From contig SSNP01000255.1 in the NCBI GenBank assembly GCA_006937955.1, positions 430,382 through 494,381 on the forward strand: 64,000 bases of DNA, in the 5' to 3' direction. Source of the DNA: Pachypanchax playfairii (lineage: Eukaryota > Chordata > Actinopteri > Cyprinodontiformes > Aplocheilidae). This document shows, piece after piece, positions 41,101 through 46,849 of the stretch; position 1 is the stretch's first letter; every line of letters begins with the position of its first letter. The notes beneath the pieces were generated by a model that had not been told where the DNA came from, did no database searches, and worked only from the letters and a program-made list of their open reading frames with translations. The translations under genes and the position numbers were made by a program.

Positions 41101-43889
41101 TTCCATTGATTTTAGTAACTAGATTTATACCTAACCCAAACCCTTTTACTAACCTTAACCATTACTGATCTATAACTAACCCTAAGACTAACTAAAACTC
41201 TATTCACACCATACCTATAAACCTAACCCCTAACCCTAAAAAGGGGAGTCCCCCTCATGGGGACCAGGCTTCGGTCCCCACAAGAACCCTCGGACCCCAG
41301 AAAGATAGTAAAAGTCAGGAAACGGGTCCCCAGGAGGTCAGAAATACAACCCCCCCACACACACACACAGAGACACACACACACACATAGAGTTACTCAG
41401 ATAACACTCTTGGTTTTCTGTTTGTAGATCTTGAACCCTCCTCCGTCTCCTGCGACAGACCGTTCCTTCTACAACACAGAGATCTTCTATTCCTCTAACA
41501 GTCCGTCCACCACTAGATCCTACAGGTGACACATGCTTGTTCCTCTCCTCTTCTGATGTTCTGCTGTGTTCTAAAGATTAGTTCTGTTTGACTGGATGTT
41601 GTTCAGACTCTCAGCATCAGTTCTCTCTCTTCATTGTGCAGCTCTTATTCATGCGGTAGTTCCTTGTTCTCTCTGTTAGATCTTTATTTAAAGACCCACT
41701 CCAATGAAAATCATGTTTTTCATATTGTTAACATGATCTTGTGGCATTTCTCTGATGCTAGATGATCAGAAAATTTATCTCAAAATTGCATTTCTGAGTA
41801 TTTCTGCATTGAAATCGATGTGAATCAGTAGCAGATGCAAAAATGCATCTAAAACAGACTGGATCTGTCATGTAGAAAATCTGCTGGGCAGGGCCACAAG
41901 TTCCTGCTCCGAGTTAGCATAAACAGAGATCTCTCAGCAGGGAGGGGGATTCCTCTCCACCAACGGTTCCATCCACAGCGAATTGCTAATGAGCTACTGC
42001 AGAAACTATGTCCTAGAAAACGGCACAGGTTTTGTAATTTTTGGTAAAAACTTCATAATCAGAATTTAAAGACCACTGAGACACTTTAAAATAGATCAAA
42101 AGATGATCGTAGTGGGTCTTTAAAGATCTGTGAGTGTGTCTAGTTCTTCTGAGGAGCTTTACACAATGAACATCTTAGTTTGATTGCTGCAGACAGAAGA
42201 GCTGCTACACTTCTGCAGCAGAAGTAACACTGAATTTAAATCAGTACAAAAGAACTTTTATAACTCTGAGCTACTGTTAATAATGTTGTCTAAGTAGATA
42301 CCCACTGAAAAACATGTTCAGCTTCATATGAGACACTCTGGACGTCTCTGGTCCTCCTATATTACACTAAATAACTTCAGTAATTCGGGTCTCAGCAGGA
42401 AGTGGTGTTCTGATGATTTATGCTGCCCTGATGAAAAATGCCTCCATAGTACAAATTAACAACTTATTTCATAACAAGATGTTATTAGTAGTTTATACAG
42501 TATTCTTGTTTATGGTGAGTGTTTCCTGTTAATTATTTAAACATATTTTTATGATCCTTCCCTGATATTTTCTATATAAAAGCCCTCTGGGTCCTTATCA
42601 GCCATTGTTGGGTCCTTCTCCTCTGGGTGTGTCCAAACATTTGCCTGTTGCTCTGACAATGTAAAGAAAGTAAAAATAACATCATATTTAGTGTTTCTGT
42701 CCTGGAGAATTTATTTAATAGGTAAAATATATTTATGGAAAAATATAGAAACAAAAAATAACAATAAATCTGTTTATTGAAGTCAAGACTGTAGAACAGC
42801 ATGTTTGCAGAAGGAATCGGTAGCACAGTTTAACAGGTAACATATTTCAACAGAACACCGGTTCTAGCAACAGCCGTATGAGACACCAAAAGTTATTTAG
42901 TACTGCTTTAAAGAGGTAAAACTAAACGTTATGGGAAAGACACTGTTCTCCACCAGAGACTGTTCTCCACCAGAGATTGTTCTCCACCAGAGACTGTTCT
43001 CCACCAGAGATTGTTCTCCACCAGAGACTGTTCTCCACCAGAGACTGTTCTCCACCAGAGATTGTTCTCCACCAGAGACTGTTCTCCACCAGAGATTGTT
43101 CTCCACCAGAGACTGTTCTCCACCAGAGATTGTTCTCCACCAGAGACTGTTCTCCACCAGAGATTGTTCTCCACCAGAGACTGTTCTCCTGCATTGATGA
43201 TTCTCCTGCACCTAAATGTGACACTGAATCACTATAACTGATTTTCTCTTCAATCACTGCATACGGTTCTACAGGAAGTTCTACACTTTGCATGTTCTTA
43301 TGGTTCATCACCCCATGAACAGCTTGTTAACATCTTCTGCAGATGTGTTGAAGGAGTCGCTGGTCTCTGAGGATCCGGGTTTGAAAGCTCTGATGTTCAG
43401 AACAGTTTTAGTCCGTGTGACTGATGGAGGTCATGAGGTGGAGTGCTTTAGCGTGTCTGTCCAATGTGTCCATCCAGCATGTCTCGTCTCTGTTCTGCTT
43501 TGTTGGAATCAGAACTTAAAGTTGTGAGTTTTATGTAACTAAAGCTGAATTCTTTCACTTTCAGGCCGTACCACCCGGTCCGAGGCGCCGCCCCACCTAC
43601 GACCCCTTGCAGCACGGACGTCTGTGACAGTGACTACACCCCCCACCACCTTCCAAGTACACTGCCGTCCTCTGCTGGTCGCTGGAAGGTCCCGGGCCAC
43701 ACCAGCAACGGCAAACCCAACAAGTACTACATGGACCTGAACTCAGACTCTGACCCTTACCCTCCACCTCCCACCCCCCGCTCCCAATACATGTCAGCGG
43801 AAGAAAGCTGCCCCCCCTCCCCTTCTACTGAAAGATCCTACTTCCACCTGTGCCCTCCTCCTCCCTCCCCCTGCACCGACTCGTCATGA
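3732..43889 (+). CDS. lrp5: lrp5, LDL receptor-related protein 5 (3' part, 22 exons)
   Basis: Single-pass membrane co-receptor for Wnt with Frizzled; also the target of Dkk and sclerostin. Exons: 3732-3820, 3913-4131, 4409-4497, 5512-5683, 14936-15152, 15248-15401, 19427-19562, 19659-19903, 34833-35017, 35591-35739, 35930-36107, 36364-36560, 36700-36905, 37040-37230, 39364-39573, 39657-39782, 40045-40281, 40378-40488, 40578-40820, 40889-41031, 41428-41525, 43565-43889. They total 3920 bp and about 1305 residues; all junctions are GT-AG and all phases join. Order: propeller 2 (YWTD blades), EGF2, propeller 3, EGF3, propeller 4, EGF4, three LDLR-A repeats, membrane helix, tail with PPPSP motifs ending SPCTDSS. 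LRP5 is chosen over LRP6 from SGTPHVPLNFI, YDRNHVTGASS and DLNSDSDPYP. The 5' exons are outside the window. Introns are heavily loaded with transposons. Odd points: four extra introns, a duplicated DNPRSL, extra cysteines and changed propeller 3 contact residues. Confidence 0.96.
3913..4131 (+). CDS. lrp5: lrp5 exon: beta-propeller 2 blades
   Basis: 219 bp, 73 whole codons. It holds DIDYDP-like, YWTDDEV and NLYWTDTGTDRIE blade motifs. Acceptor ttctacag, donor GAG|gtaaga. The intron before it is only 92 bp. Confidence 0.96.
4409..4497 (+). CDS. lrp5: lrp5 exon: beta-propeller 2
   Basis: 89 bp encoding VTRLNGTSRKILISENLD and then EPRAIVLDPVNG. Acceptor ttttctag, donor GG|gtaggt, ending in phase 2. 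The peptide matches the LRP5/6 propeller 2 inter-blade strand. Confidence 0.95.
4517..5205. mobile_element. non-autonomous DNA transposon with about 25-bp inverted repeats
   Basis: The left end CCCCCAAATTCCACTTCGTG is complementary to the right end (the complement of CACGTAGTGGCATTTGGGGG). Both ends are flanked by TAA (4514-4516 and 5206-5208), which fits a PIF/Harbinger-type three-base duplication. It is 689 bp without a coding frame that I recognise, inside a lrp5 intron. Confidence 0.75.
5512..5683 (+). CDS. lrp5: lrp5 exon: beta-propeller 2
   Basis: 172 bp, the size I recall for mammalian exon 7. It encodes YMYWTDWGEHPKIERANLDG and WPNGLALDYEAGKLYWGDAETDKIE. Acceptor tgactcag, donor GAG|gtacat. 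A 9.25-kb intron follows. Confidence 0.96.
5774..6804. mobile_element. hAT transposon derivative with BED-finger remnant
   Basis: The ends TAGGGCTGAACGATTT and complement (AATTGTTCAGCCCTA) are flanked by 8-bp duplications cttatcac (5766-5773) and cttattac (6805-6812), differing at one base. Around 6036-6240 a decayed transposase start reads MAEGEAPWSDFIRKRNSTSA, VWE-stop, then CKTC and YRHLKNHHKHLHDE, a BED zinc finger. The rest of the transposase is deleted. A piece with (ATTTG)n and GGAGTAGGACGAAGCATAAG near 6455-6650 looks like an inserted LINE 3' end. Confidence 0.85.
7437..7508. repeat. (GT)n microsatellite
   Basis: An imperfect GT run with GGGTGTG interruptions. It leads straight into a copy of the 290-bp interspersed repeat. 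Confidence 0.9.
7509..7798 (+). repeat. 290-bp GT-associated interspersed repeat, copy 1
   Basis: Begins GGTTTGTATTTCTGACCTCC and ends GGTCCCCATAAGGATACCAA, running into (TG)n on both sides. The two ends are imperfect inverted repeats (TTTGTATTTCTGACC..GGGGACC against TTTGTTATCCTTATGGGGACC). The interior holds TTAGGGTTAGGGGTTAGG and is not coding. Four more copies are in this window. Confidence 0.85.
7799..7843. repeat. (GT)n microsatellite
   Basis: About 22 GT units between repeat copy 1 and unique intron DNA. Confidence 0.92.
8083..8121. repeat. (CA)n microsatellite
   Basis: About 19 CA units in the lrp5 intron, in the opposite phase to the (GT) runs on either side. Confidence 0.9.
8220..8510 (+). 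repeat. 290-bp GT-associated repeat, copy 2
   Basis: Nearly identical to copy 1, with GAGGACCC for GGGGACCC and AACAAAACAC for ACCAAAACAC. (GT)n runs stand on both sides. Confidence 0.87.
8528..8819 (+). repeat. 290-bp GT-associated repeat, copy 3
   Basis: Virtually identical to copy 2 and separated from it only by (TG)8. This suggests a local duplication of unit plus GT spacer. Confidence 0.87.
8870..9593. other. lrp5 intron, no feature seen
   Basis: Unique-looking AT-moderate DNA. I see no exon, RNA gene or recognised repeat. Confidence 0.4.
9594..12198. repeat. 30-bp minisatellite with higher-order structure
   Basis: About 86 copies of a 30-bp unit. The types are A (CTGTATGAGCTGCTAACGGG), B (the same with AAGGGG), C (CTGAAGGAGGCGCTAACTGG) and D (ATGAAGGAGCCGCTAACGGG), each closed by ACCCCACAAT or ATCCCACATT. 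C is almost always followed by D, and a C-D-A-B-A pentamer of 150 bp recurs near the right end. Units decay after 12100. The unit is ten codons, so an 854-codon minus frame and 261- and 471-codon plus frames are open. None looks like a protein gene. Confidence 0.95.
12199..14935. other. lrp5 intron, mostly unique
   Basis: No exon or RNA gene seen. Positions 13560-13790, with CTCCACCGAGGAGATAAGG and CCCGAATGGGTCAAAGATC, look like a decayed interspersed repeat of a kind common in fish. Confidence 0.45.
14936..15152 (+). CDS. lrp5: lrp5 exon: end of beta-propeller 2
   Basis: 217 bp, the size I recall for mammalian exon 8. It encodes HIFGFTLLGDYIYWTDWQK, SIERVHK and ELPDLMGLKA, the last blade of propeller 2. 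Acceptor ctgtctcag, donor ACG|gtgagc, ending in phase 1. Confidence 0.96.
15248..15401 (+). CDS. lrp5: lrp5 exon: EGF2 and start of propeller 3
   Basis: 154 bp. It encodes the EGF-like repeat NDCAVNNGGCSHLCFWCQQ through FQTC, then VPEAFLLFTN, which opens propeller 3. The EGF repeat has seven cysteines where six are usual. Acceptor gtccag, donor AG|gtagct. With the next exon it sums to 290 bp, the size recalled for mammalian exon 9. Confidence 0.94.
15817..17389 (+). mobile_element. Tc1-like transposon, second family, 1573 bp
   Basis: The ends CAGCGGGGAAAATAAGTATT and complement are flanked by TA at 15815-15816 and 17390-17391. The inverted repeats are about 210 bp with internal motifs AATAAGTATTTAACACGT and AATAAGTATTGAACAC. 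The element lies in the intron between lrp5 exons 15248-15401 and 19427-19562. Confidence 0.95.
16168..17173 (+). pseudogene. Tc1 transposase with one short deletion
   Basis: Starts MMGKSKELSKDLRNLIVAKH and ends KGFCTKY. The catalytic triad is visible: D in WSDETKIELF, D in QDNDPKHTAK and E in SPDLNPIENLW. The frame shifts by one near 16350, between RPGAP and IIRRVLQKPRTT, where roughly 20 nt seem to be missing relative to related transposases. No stop codon follows the shift, so the copy is otherwise intact. Confidence 0.92.
17390..18400. other. lrp5 intron, no feature seen
   Basis: No coding, RNA or repeat feature that I can support. Confidence 0.4.
18400..19215 (+). mobile_element. L2-like LINE, 3' end
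   Basis: A decayed C-terminal reverse-transcriptase tail: HLFISCQLDDYNSLYSGL, LQLVQNAAASMLTGTSK, LASLHWLPVSYRIHFKVLLF and LWNNLPFNIRSTQSLEHFKS. It ends with a 3' UTR of L2 type (CTATAAATGCACTTTATAAA) and short CTTGAC-like repeats. A frame change occurs near 18785. The copy is 5'-truncated. Confidence 0.85.
19427..19562 (+). CDS. lrp5: lrp5 exon: beta-propeller 3
   Basis: 136 bp encoding DSIRSISLGTNSNDVAIPLT, GVKEAS and RIYWTDIQAK. The VKE glutamate (LRP6 E663 by my alignment) is kept. Acceptor cttttcag, donor AAG|gtagac. The 4.0-kb intron before it carries a Tc1 and an L2-like LINE end. Confidence 0.95.
19659..19903 (+). CDS. lrp5: lrp5 exon: beta-propeller 3, with hexapeptide duplication
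   Basis: 245 bp against the 227 bp recalled for mammals. The excess is an 18-bp tandem duplication giving DNPRSL twice in a row. It also encodes ISRAFMNGSSLEHVIEFGLD, YPEGMAVDWMGRNIYWADTG and TNRIEVA. Acceptor ctgtcag, donor GG|gtagga. Confidence 0.95.
19904..20658. other. lrp5 intron, no feature seen
   Basis: No feature that I can support. Confidence 0.4.
21181..21685 (+). mobile_element. non-LTR retrotransposon reverse transcriptase fragment
   Basis: An open frame reads KVLERLLLAHLNKQVSTFQD, FFDFSSAFNTIQPALL, GAPQGTVLSPFLFTMYTSDF and KYSDDSAVVG. These match RT blocks with the catalytic DD in YSDDS. It joins the Tc1 transposase at about 21180 and runs into the Ns. It is probably an L2/CR1-group element; I cannot fix the clade. 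Confidence 0.85.
21686..22144. other. assembly gap, 459 N
   Basis: A run of N. Its true size may differ from 459. It hides the 3' part of the LINE piece and the middle of the third Tc1 transposase. Confidence 1.
22730..22890 (+). mobile_element. LINE endonuclease fragment
   Basis: Decayed peptide GHTLDLL-TRINVDS, then SVSDHHCMLDSV, typical of the last block of an apurinic-type endonuclease of L2/CR1-group LINEs. Short, and moderately sure. Confidence 0.5.
23040..23705. repeat. unclassified repeat-like segment rich in GCTTGAAACGC motifs
   Basis: Dense in short self-complementary words such as AAGCGTTTCAAGCGTCAAAG and CTAGAAAAGCTTGAAAAG, with AACGTC and CATAACGC motifs on both sides. It looks like a non-autonomous DNA element abutting the hAT to its right, but I could not define its ends. 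Confidence 0.35.
23713..23925 (+). pseudogene. hAT transposase exon with BED zinc finger
   Basis: Encodes STSKVWEYFKRSRKRENMVI, CSVCSMEL and MWEHLKRRHP, a BED finger with CxxC and HxxxxH ligands, ending at a splice-like CACAAG|taagt. This is the first part of an internally deleted hAT transposase whose end is at 25224-26507. Confidence 0.75.
25224..26507 (+). pseudogene. hAT transposase C-terminal exon, split by a solo LTR
   Basis: After a tcttgcag acceptor the frame reads LDPLLGSDDEEELED, FGVKPIPKDRNPLQWWKENE and TSTPSESLLSAAGTVVSKKS, the hAT dimerisation domain. At 25583 it is cut by the LTR and resumes at 26458 with agagcatgtggacatgctc, giving HVDMLTFLHSNPV and a stop. Confidence 0.82.
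25584..26457 (+). mobile_element. solo LTR, 874 bp, inside the hAT exon
   Basis: Starts TGTCAGGTCTTGGGG and ends AACGTGACA, so TG..CA, flanked by the 5-bp duplication AGAGC (25579-25583 and 26458-26462). Near its 3' end are ATTAAACTTTTAG and CTGCATTTGGGTCC, which I associate with fish Gypsy-type LTRs. No internal region remains. Confidence 0.85.
27196..27634 (+). repeat. 570-bp interspersed repeat, copy 1, truncated
   Basis: Contains TTTCTGTTGAATATTTTAGC, AAACTACGCAGGTGG and ACCACGCCTAGCATGCTGCT. Related copies are at 62390-62945 (same strand) and 51021-51990 (opposite strand). AGCATGCTGCTGGCTAAAAG is duplicated in this copy. It is cut where the L1 3' end begins. Confidence 0.75.
27939..31710 (-). 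pseudogene. L1 ORF2: endonuclease and reverse transcriptase, broken
   Basis: The N-terminal endonuclease starts IYDFLSLNVNGLGNPVKRAK and includes FLQETHLS, CGGDLNVVMNY and DLSDHNAIYL. The reverse transcriptase has RQGCCLSPVLFALYIEPLAQ and the catalytic FADDIMIYL. The C-terminal region extends to SYKSRKDSVSF. Breaks include a shift and an unknown base near 31449, a shift near 30762 and a stop near 30323. The 645-codon part from 29876 down is unbroken. Confidence 0.9.
32116..33018 (-). pseudogene. L1 ORF1 protein
   Basis: An open frame of 281 codons from 32961. It has a coiled coil (KINAATARTEEMEKWCHEAN), then the RRM-like block VEDLESRSRRNNLRIYGVEE and a basic C-terminal domain, as in L1 ORF1 nucleic-acid chaperones. 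A plausible earlier start (EMKTDFK near 33005) is lost through a one-base shift close to 32985. Confidence 0.85.
33021..33480 (+). mobile_element. L2/Rex-like LINE C-terminal fragment
   Basis: Decayed coding for LDYCNSLFTCLNKYSLDHL-like and RALHGQATILSRDV-like peptides, the RT tail seen in fish L2-group LINEs, with many frame changes. It abuts the truncated 5' end of the L1. Confidence 0.7.
33740..34623 (-). mobile_element. solo LTR, 884 bp
   Basis: Starts TGTCATGATTTTC and ends CACCTGACA, flanked by the 5-bp duplication CACTG (33735-33739 and 34624-34628). AGTTTTAATAAC near the left end is the complement of a polyadenylation-like signal, so the LTR reads on the minus strand. Open frames inside (for example 33875-34345) are not protein-like. 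Confidence 0.85.
34833..35017 (+). CDS. lrp5: lrp5 exon: beta-propeller 3
   Basis: 185 bp, matching the recalled mammalian exon 11. It encodes YMYWTEWGGRPRIARSYMDG, VGRANGLTIDY and RLYWTDLDTCMIES. A cysteine replaces the usual asparagine in LDTNMIES. Acceptor tctgcag, donor G|gtgtgt. Confidence 0.96.
35146..35447. repeat. degenerate TGCTGTAGTATT-type tandem repeat
   Basis: About 300 bp of variable 12-15 bp units such as GTAGTATTGCTGTAGTATTG, in the 573-bp intron between lrp5 exons 34833-35017 and 35591-35739. Confidence 0.85.
35591..35739 (+). CDS. lrp5: lrp5 exon: beta-propeller 3
   Basis: 149 bp encoding DDLPHPFGLTQYRDFIYWTD, FNLRSIGRADKRSGLNR and TVVLQ. The tryptophan usual after YWTD is phenylalanine here, and SIERA reads SIGRA. 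Acceptor ctgacag, donor CAG|gtatga. With the next exon it sums to 327 bp against the 324 bp recalled for mammalian exon 12. Confidence 0.95.
35930..36107 (+). CDS. lrp5: lrp5 exon: end of propeller 3 and EGF3
   Basis: 178 bp encoding MLDILVFHSSRQDG, then EGF3 from NECSHNNGNCAHLC to NCS, with the normal six cysteines. Acceptor tccccag, donor T|gtaagt, ending in phase 1. Confidence 0.95.
36364..36560 (+). CDS. lrp5: lrp5 exon: start of beta-propeller 4
   Basis: 197 bp encoding FLLFSQKASISRMVLGEQSP, then DPLDYLVYWLDGRQNIRRA. It is one codon shorter than the recalled mammalian exon. Acceptor tttgcag, donor ATG|gtaaaa. Confidence 0.95.
36700..36905 (+). CDS. lrp5: lrp5 exon: beta-propeller 4
   Basis: 206 bp encoding HDLSLDPYSRHIYWTCETTN and KPRAIVVNAEKG. 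The YWTC blade motif is typical for this position in LRP5/6. Acceptor ccttcag, donor GG|gtaaag. Confidence 0.95.
37040..37230 (+). CDS. lrp5: lrp5 exon: beta-propeller 4
   Basis: 191 bp, matching the recalled mammalian size. It encodes YMYFTTVQERSAKIERASLD, TGLIRPVALALDNKLGKLFW and DADLKRIESSDLTG. Acceptor tctgtag, donor G|gtgagt. Confidence 0.96.
37415..38115 (-). mobile_element. rearranged LINE: endonuclease start joined to ORF C-terminus
   Basis: On the minus strand MDELESLLKNQPEYQECGIM and CFTETRLKEHILDSSVSL (endonuclease) are followed directly by QLITSAVTCWGRSIRAGD, NPHHPLQNTVTQQQS and five copies of RRSFLSTARTLY. Then comes a 3' tail with AATTTCCCTTCGGGGATTAA and (TTTGA)n. The whole RT core is deleted. 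Confidence 0.75.
37497..37680 (-). repeat. 36-bp tandem repeat, five copies, at a LINE ORF end
   Basis: Plus-strand unit AGGAAGGATCTCCTGTAGAG GGTTCTAGCTGTGGAC. On the minus strand it is the in-frame last 12 codons of the LINE ORF. It is the same unit as the 5.4-kb satellite at 55118-60531. Confidence 0.9.
38116..38940. other. lrp5 intron, no feature seen
   Basis: No exon or recognised repeat. Confidence 0.35.
38945..39060 (-). mobile_element. LINE 3' tail fragment
   Basis: ATCAAATCAAAAATACTTTA followed by TTAATCCCTGAAGGGAAATT is the same tail as at 37415-37460, here without the 36-bp units. Confidence 0.65.
39284..39360 (+). repeat. (CCTT)n microsatellite at a splice acceptor
   Basis: About 19 CCTT units ending three bases before the CAG acceptor of lrp5 exon 39364-39573. 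It supplies the whole polypyrimidine tract. Confidence 0.95.
39364..39573 (+). CDS. lrp5: lrp5 exon: end of beta-propeller 4
   Basis: 210 bp encoding ANRIVLQDSNILQPVGLTIL, YWIDRQQQMIERV and HAVEQMDPQEF. Its acceptor AG is preceded directly by a (CCTT)n microsatellite, which must act as the polypyrimidine tract. Donor G|gtattg. Confidence 0.95.
39657..39782 (+). CDS. lrp5: lrp5 exon: EGF4
   Basis: 126 bp encoding HPCSRDNGGCSHICIAKGDG to LLHCGE, with six cysteines. Acceptor ctctccag, donor G|gtgagc. The preceding intron is 83 bp. Confidence 0.96.
40045..40281 (+). CDS. lrp5: lrp5 exon: LDLR-A repeats 1 and 2
   Basis: 237 bp. Two class A repeats of six cysteines each carry acidic calcium-binding ends DDSSDEENC and ADKSDEQDC. 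Acceptor tatctcag, donor A|gtaggt. Confidence 0.96.
40378..40488 (+). CDS. lrp5: lrp5 exon: LDLR-A repeat 3
   Basis: 111 bp. One class A repeat with six cysteines runs from ICPPNTFRC to DGSDEFAC. Acceptor cctccag, donor G|gtaaca. Confidence 0.96.
40578..40820 (+). CDS. lrp5: lrp5 exon: membrane helix and start of cytoplasmic tail
   Basis: 243 bp. A serine-rich stalk is followed by a membrane helix within PVIAIILLVFVMGGACFVC, a basic stop-transfer stretch CRRYK, and then FPHEYISGTPHVPLNFI, which is diagnostic for LRP5. Acceptor gtgtag, donor G|gttggt. Only 68 bp separate it from the next exon. Confidence 0.95.
40889..41031 (+). CDS. lrp5: lrp5 exon: cytoplasmic tail, serine-rich
   Basis: 143 bp encoding CGKSMMSSVSLMG-like residues (here CGKSIMSS), YDRNHVTGASS and a serine run, a conserved phosphorylated region near the membrane. 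Acceptor gttcag, donor CAG|gttcac, running into a (CA)n tract. Confidence 0.94.
41065..41350 (-). repeat. 290-bp GT-associated repeat, copy 4 (inverted)
   Basis: The complement of copies 1-3, from GTGTTTTGTTATCCTTATGG to GGTCAGAAATACAAC, flanked by (CA)n on both sides. It lies in the 396-bp lrp5 intron between exons 40889-41031 and 41428-41525, so it nearly fills it. Confidence 0.87.
41428..41525 (+). CDS. lrp5: lrp5 exon: cytoplasmic tail, first PPPSP motif
   Basis: 98 bp, matching the recalled mammalian exon 22. It encodes ILNPPPSPATDRSFYNTE and SNSPSTTRSYR. These are PPPSPxS-type sites, phosphorylated by GSK3 and CK1 in the family to recruit axin. Acceptor tttgtag, donor AG|gtgaca. Confidence 0.96.
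41688..42124. mobile_element. short non-autonomous element with inverted ends
   Basis: The left end TTAAAGACCCACTCCAATGA pairs with the right end GTAGTGGGTCTTTAA over about 17 bases. There is no coding content. In the last lrp5 intron. Confidence 0.65.
42290..42905 (+). repeat. about 600-bp repeat, copy 1 of an inverted pair
   Basis: A segment from CATGTTCAGCTTCATATGAG to AGTTATTTAGTACTG recurs in inverted order at 49555-49862 and 50400-50715, with around 90 percent agreement by eye. In the last lrp5 intron. Confidence 0.75.
42941..43188. repeat. 17-bp minisatellite
   Basis: About 14 units of CACCAGAGACTGTTCTC, with a mostly alternating ACT/ATT variant giving a 34-bp dimer. It produces open frames of the GEQSLVENSLWW type that are not genes. 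Confidence 0.93.
43565..43889 (+). CDS. lrp5: lrp5 last coding exon: remaining PPPSP motifs and stop
   Basis: 325 bp ending in TGA at 43887-43889. It encodes PPTTPCSTDVCDSDY, DLNSDSDPYPPPPTPRSQY, CPPSPSTERSYFH and PPPPSPCTDSS. The stretch LPSTLPSSAGRWKVPGHTSN, between the CST motif and DLNSD, looks longer than in mammals. Acceptor ctttcag. Confidence 0.96.
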
Positions 43890-45840
43890 CCCTCCAACAG
43901 CCCGGTAGGACCGCGAGGAAGAAAGGGATGAAATGAACTACCTGAGTCGGTTTGACCCACTTTACCAGGAAAAACTCCGTCTTGCCTCATACGTGCTACA
44001 TTTCACCAGCTGGTTGTGATTAAGCACCGTGCCAAAGGTTCTCCTGTCCTAAACCGGTTCTTTCATCATTCCAGTCATCTGAGATCTGATGAGATTGCAC
44101 TGGAACAATCTCAAACTCGTGGAAGGCTGAAGCTCAAAGGTCCGTCTGCTTTGGCTCCAGGTTCAGACCAGAGATGGTAAAAATAACCAGCTGCTTCTTT
44201 CACTTTCATTCCATCATGCCGGGTCACTTCACAAACTGGACTCTGAACTCTCATGGTGCTCCTTTACCTCTTTAGCCTGAGGACTGAACCCACTGAAGGT
44301 TTAGTTGTTGGGTAAATCGGACCGACTGATCCTTCCAACTCCTCGGCTCCGCCTCCTGTTGGACTCATACTGCATCAGTGTGAATGTTTTATAGCTTCAC
44401 TCATTCCAGTTGATCCAACGCTTTTCAGAACACCGGCCCGATTGGCGTGAACGCCGTCTTTACACAAGATGGACGACTTGACGTATGTGAGAATGAGCGA
44501 GTGGACTAATGCAGCTGTAGTTAAACAGCTGGTCGGGGCCCTTTAAGGATTTAAAGCTTTTCACACCGACAAACGGAGCGACATGCCAGTCAATCCGTTT
44601 GAAACGAAACCATCAGCTGATAGCTAGATATAAAATAAAGATTTAAAGCTTGTGTACATATGTATAATGAAGTCTGTAAGTGAATTGTAAGAATGCTTCT
44701 CATTGTGAATCTTCCATCATTTTTCCTCCATCTTCCTGTTTGCCAAAAGTATGTTTGCTGCTATTGTAAAGTATCTGATATTCTGACATTTAATTAGACA
44801 GAAAGGCCAAAATAATCCTCGTCACTCTGACGGTAGGTTATGAAGCTATTTTACAGTTAGTAACTAATTATTCCTATAGCAACATGTTATTGTATTATCC
44901 TTTTCAGTAGGTTGTTGTGTAATTTTTTTATGTGAAGGAGTCGTTTAATTCCTGCCATGACGTGTAACTCGGACCTGCTCCAGGATCAGATGAAGGCCTC
45001 AGATGTATGTCCACTCGTTTGTCTTTCCTGTTTGTCCCGACACAGAGATCATACCGACCATGTCTGAGGAAGTTGGCTGGGAGGAGCTTTTAGAAAACAA
45101 GCACTTGGATTGTAGCATTTTGAGACATCCTTGTCTCACTTACAGAACCTGCTGTGGACTGAAGACACTCTACACCATCAGGTTGTGTCTCGACCTTGAT
45201 TCAGTCACATGTTGTGATCAAGTTGAAAAGCTTTTGGTTTGAAGACCTCATGTGATTCGACTTTGGCCCCGGTGACCTTTGCTCTTTGGAAACTGGATCT
45301 TTAATGTGACCAAGAAGCTCCATCATGTTTGTTGGAAGATGGATGATGAGGTTTTATTAATGATGAATATGAGGCGGGAATATTTTAATGATCCAGGACA
45401 GGTAGGAGGTCATTTCTGACATCATCAGCTGTGTCCATGTCTCCAGAGGAGACAGAGTTCCACCTGACAGATGTTCAAGGTGTAACGTGAGTCATCAGCA
45501 CTTTGAAAGAACTGGAGGAACTTCCTGTGAGTGTGGCGTTCTGGCCTCTCTGATGACACCTGATGATGGACTCTGAGCTTTGGTGGCTGAAGTAGCATCT
45601 ACATAGTAGTCAGTGGGTACTCTGAGCAGCACAACGTTATATCAAGGGTTCTAAACCACTATGTCATGCTGTCTCAGTCAGAATGATCTGTGTAAATGAC
45701 ACTCATCACTTTTTATATCAAAAACATTTTATATAATAAAGGTTTTATTTTAAGAAATGTTTTCTGTTGGTTTGAACGGATTTACTGAGCTGTTGCTGAT
45801 GTGAGAGAATGAAATAAAATGATGCAATAAGTCAAATTAT
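43890..45840 (+). other. lrp5: lrp5 3' UTR and candidate poly(A) signals
   Basis: No reading frame of note follows the lrp5 stop. AATAAA hexamers stand at 44634-44639, 45735-45740 and 45813-45818. Any of these could end the transcript. The first gives a 3' UTR of about 0.75 kb and the last about 1.9 kb. Short open frames here have no recognisable product. Confidence 0.6.
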
Positions 45841-46849
45841 AAACTAAAAAAGCAGGTCAGTTCCTTCATATTGTGATTTACACCAAAGAGAAGAGTCGTC
45901 TTTGGTGTTTCCACATTATCAGATTCAATGAGCATGAAAACACATTTAATAATCAGATTGATATTGATCTCGTATTAGTTCAGTAGTTTTTCAGTCATAG
46001 TGGTTTTTTTCTGGGTGGAGCTCCAGAACTTTTGAAGGAACATCAGATCTGTTACATCTGACTCTACAGTGTCCCTCCTGGTGAAGGTTATTAAACAACA
46101 AGTCAGACCCTGTTTGAGTCACAGTACCTGCCTCGGTTCTGAGGGAGGCCCACAGTGGTGCTGGTCCTGCTTGTGTTCTGTGTGGGGAAATGGATTTATC
46201 CCAAATATCCAGGACGTTCCTGCACCGATGAGCGAGACCTGGATGAAAGTTTATTATTATTCTCAGTTAATTATCACCTGACTTCAGGACCTGCTCAGTC
46301 CAGCAGGGTCGTGACCTCTGTAGGTGCAACATTTCCTCCCAGAGTGATAAGATGCGTCTACAGGTGGGTGCAGTGTGAGAGCTGTAGGTATGAAGGTGGG
46401 GTTACACCTGGACAGGTCACCAATCTATCAGGGGTATGATGGTATGTGGTGCTTTGCTGGTAACACCGTCCCTAATTAATTCATCCCATCAGATGGACAT
46501 TTAGCAGGACCATCTGTTTTTCAACAGGACAACAGTTGTGTCAGATTACCTGATCTCCACAATCACCTGTCTGTCCTGAACCCAAGTGAGTGGCCACATT
46601 ACAGTAAGTCAGCTGCTTCAGGTGTGAGGTGACAAACCTGCCAGTGGTAAGGTTCCCAATCTATTACCACGGTGACAGACTTTGAATGTTCCTCTTTTCT
46701 GGAACAGAAAACTCAGCTTCCCTAAAATCAGAATTTTCCTGCTTCCTGGAACATCTGGAATCTTACCAGAGGATGTTGTGTATTTTTAATGCTTATTGTA
46801 AAAAAACAAAGAAAACAAAAACAATTATTTATAATTAAAACTCAAGAAT
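45841..46849. other. intergenic stretch between convergent genes
   Basis: About 1 kb between the last lrp5 poly(A) candidate and the acot11-like 3' end. I see no gene, RNA or recognised element in it. Confidence 0.5.
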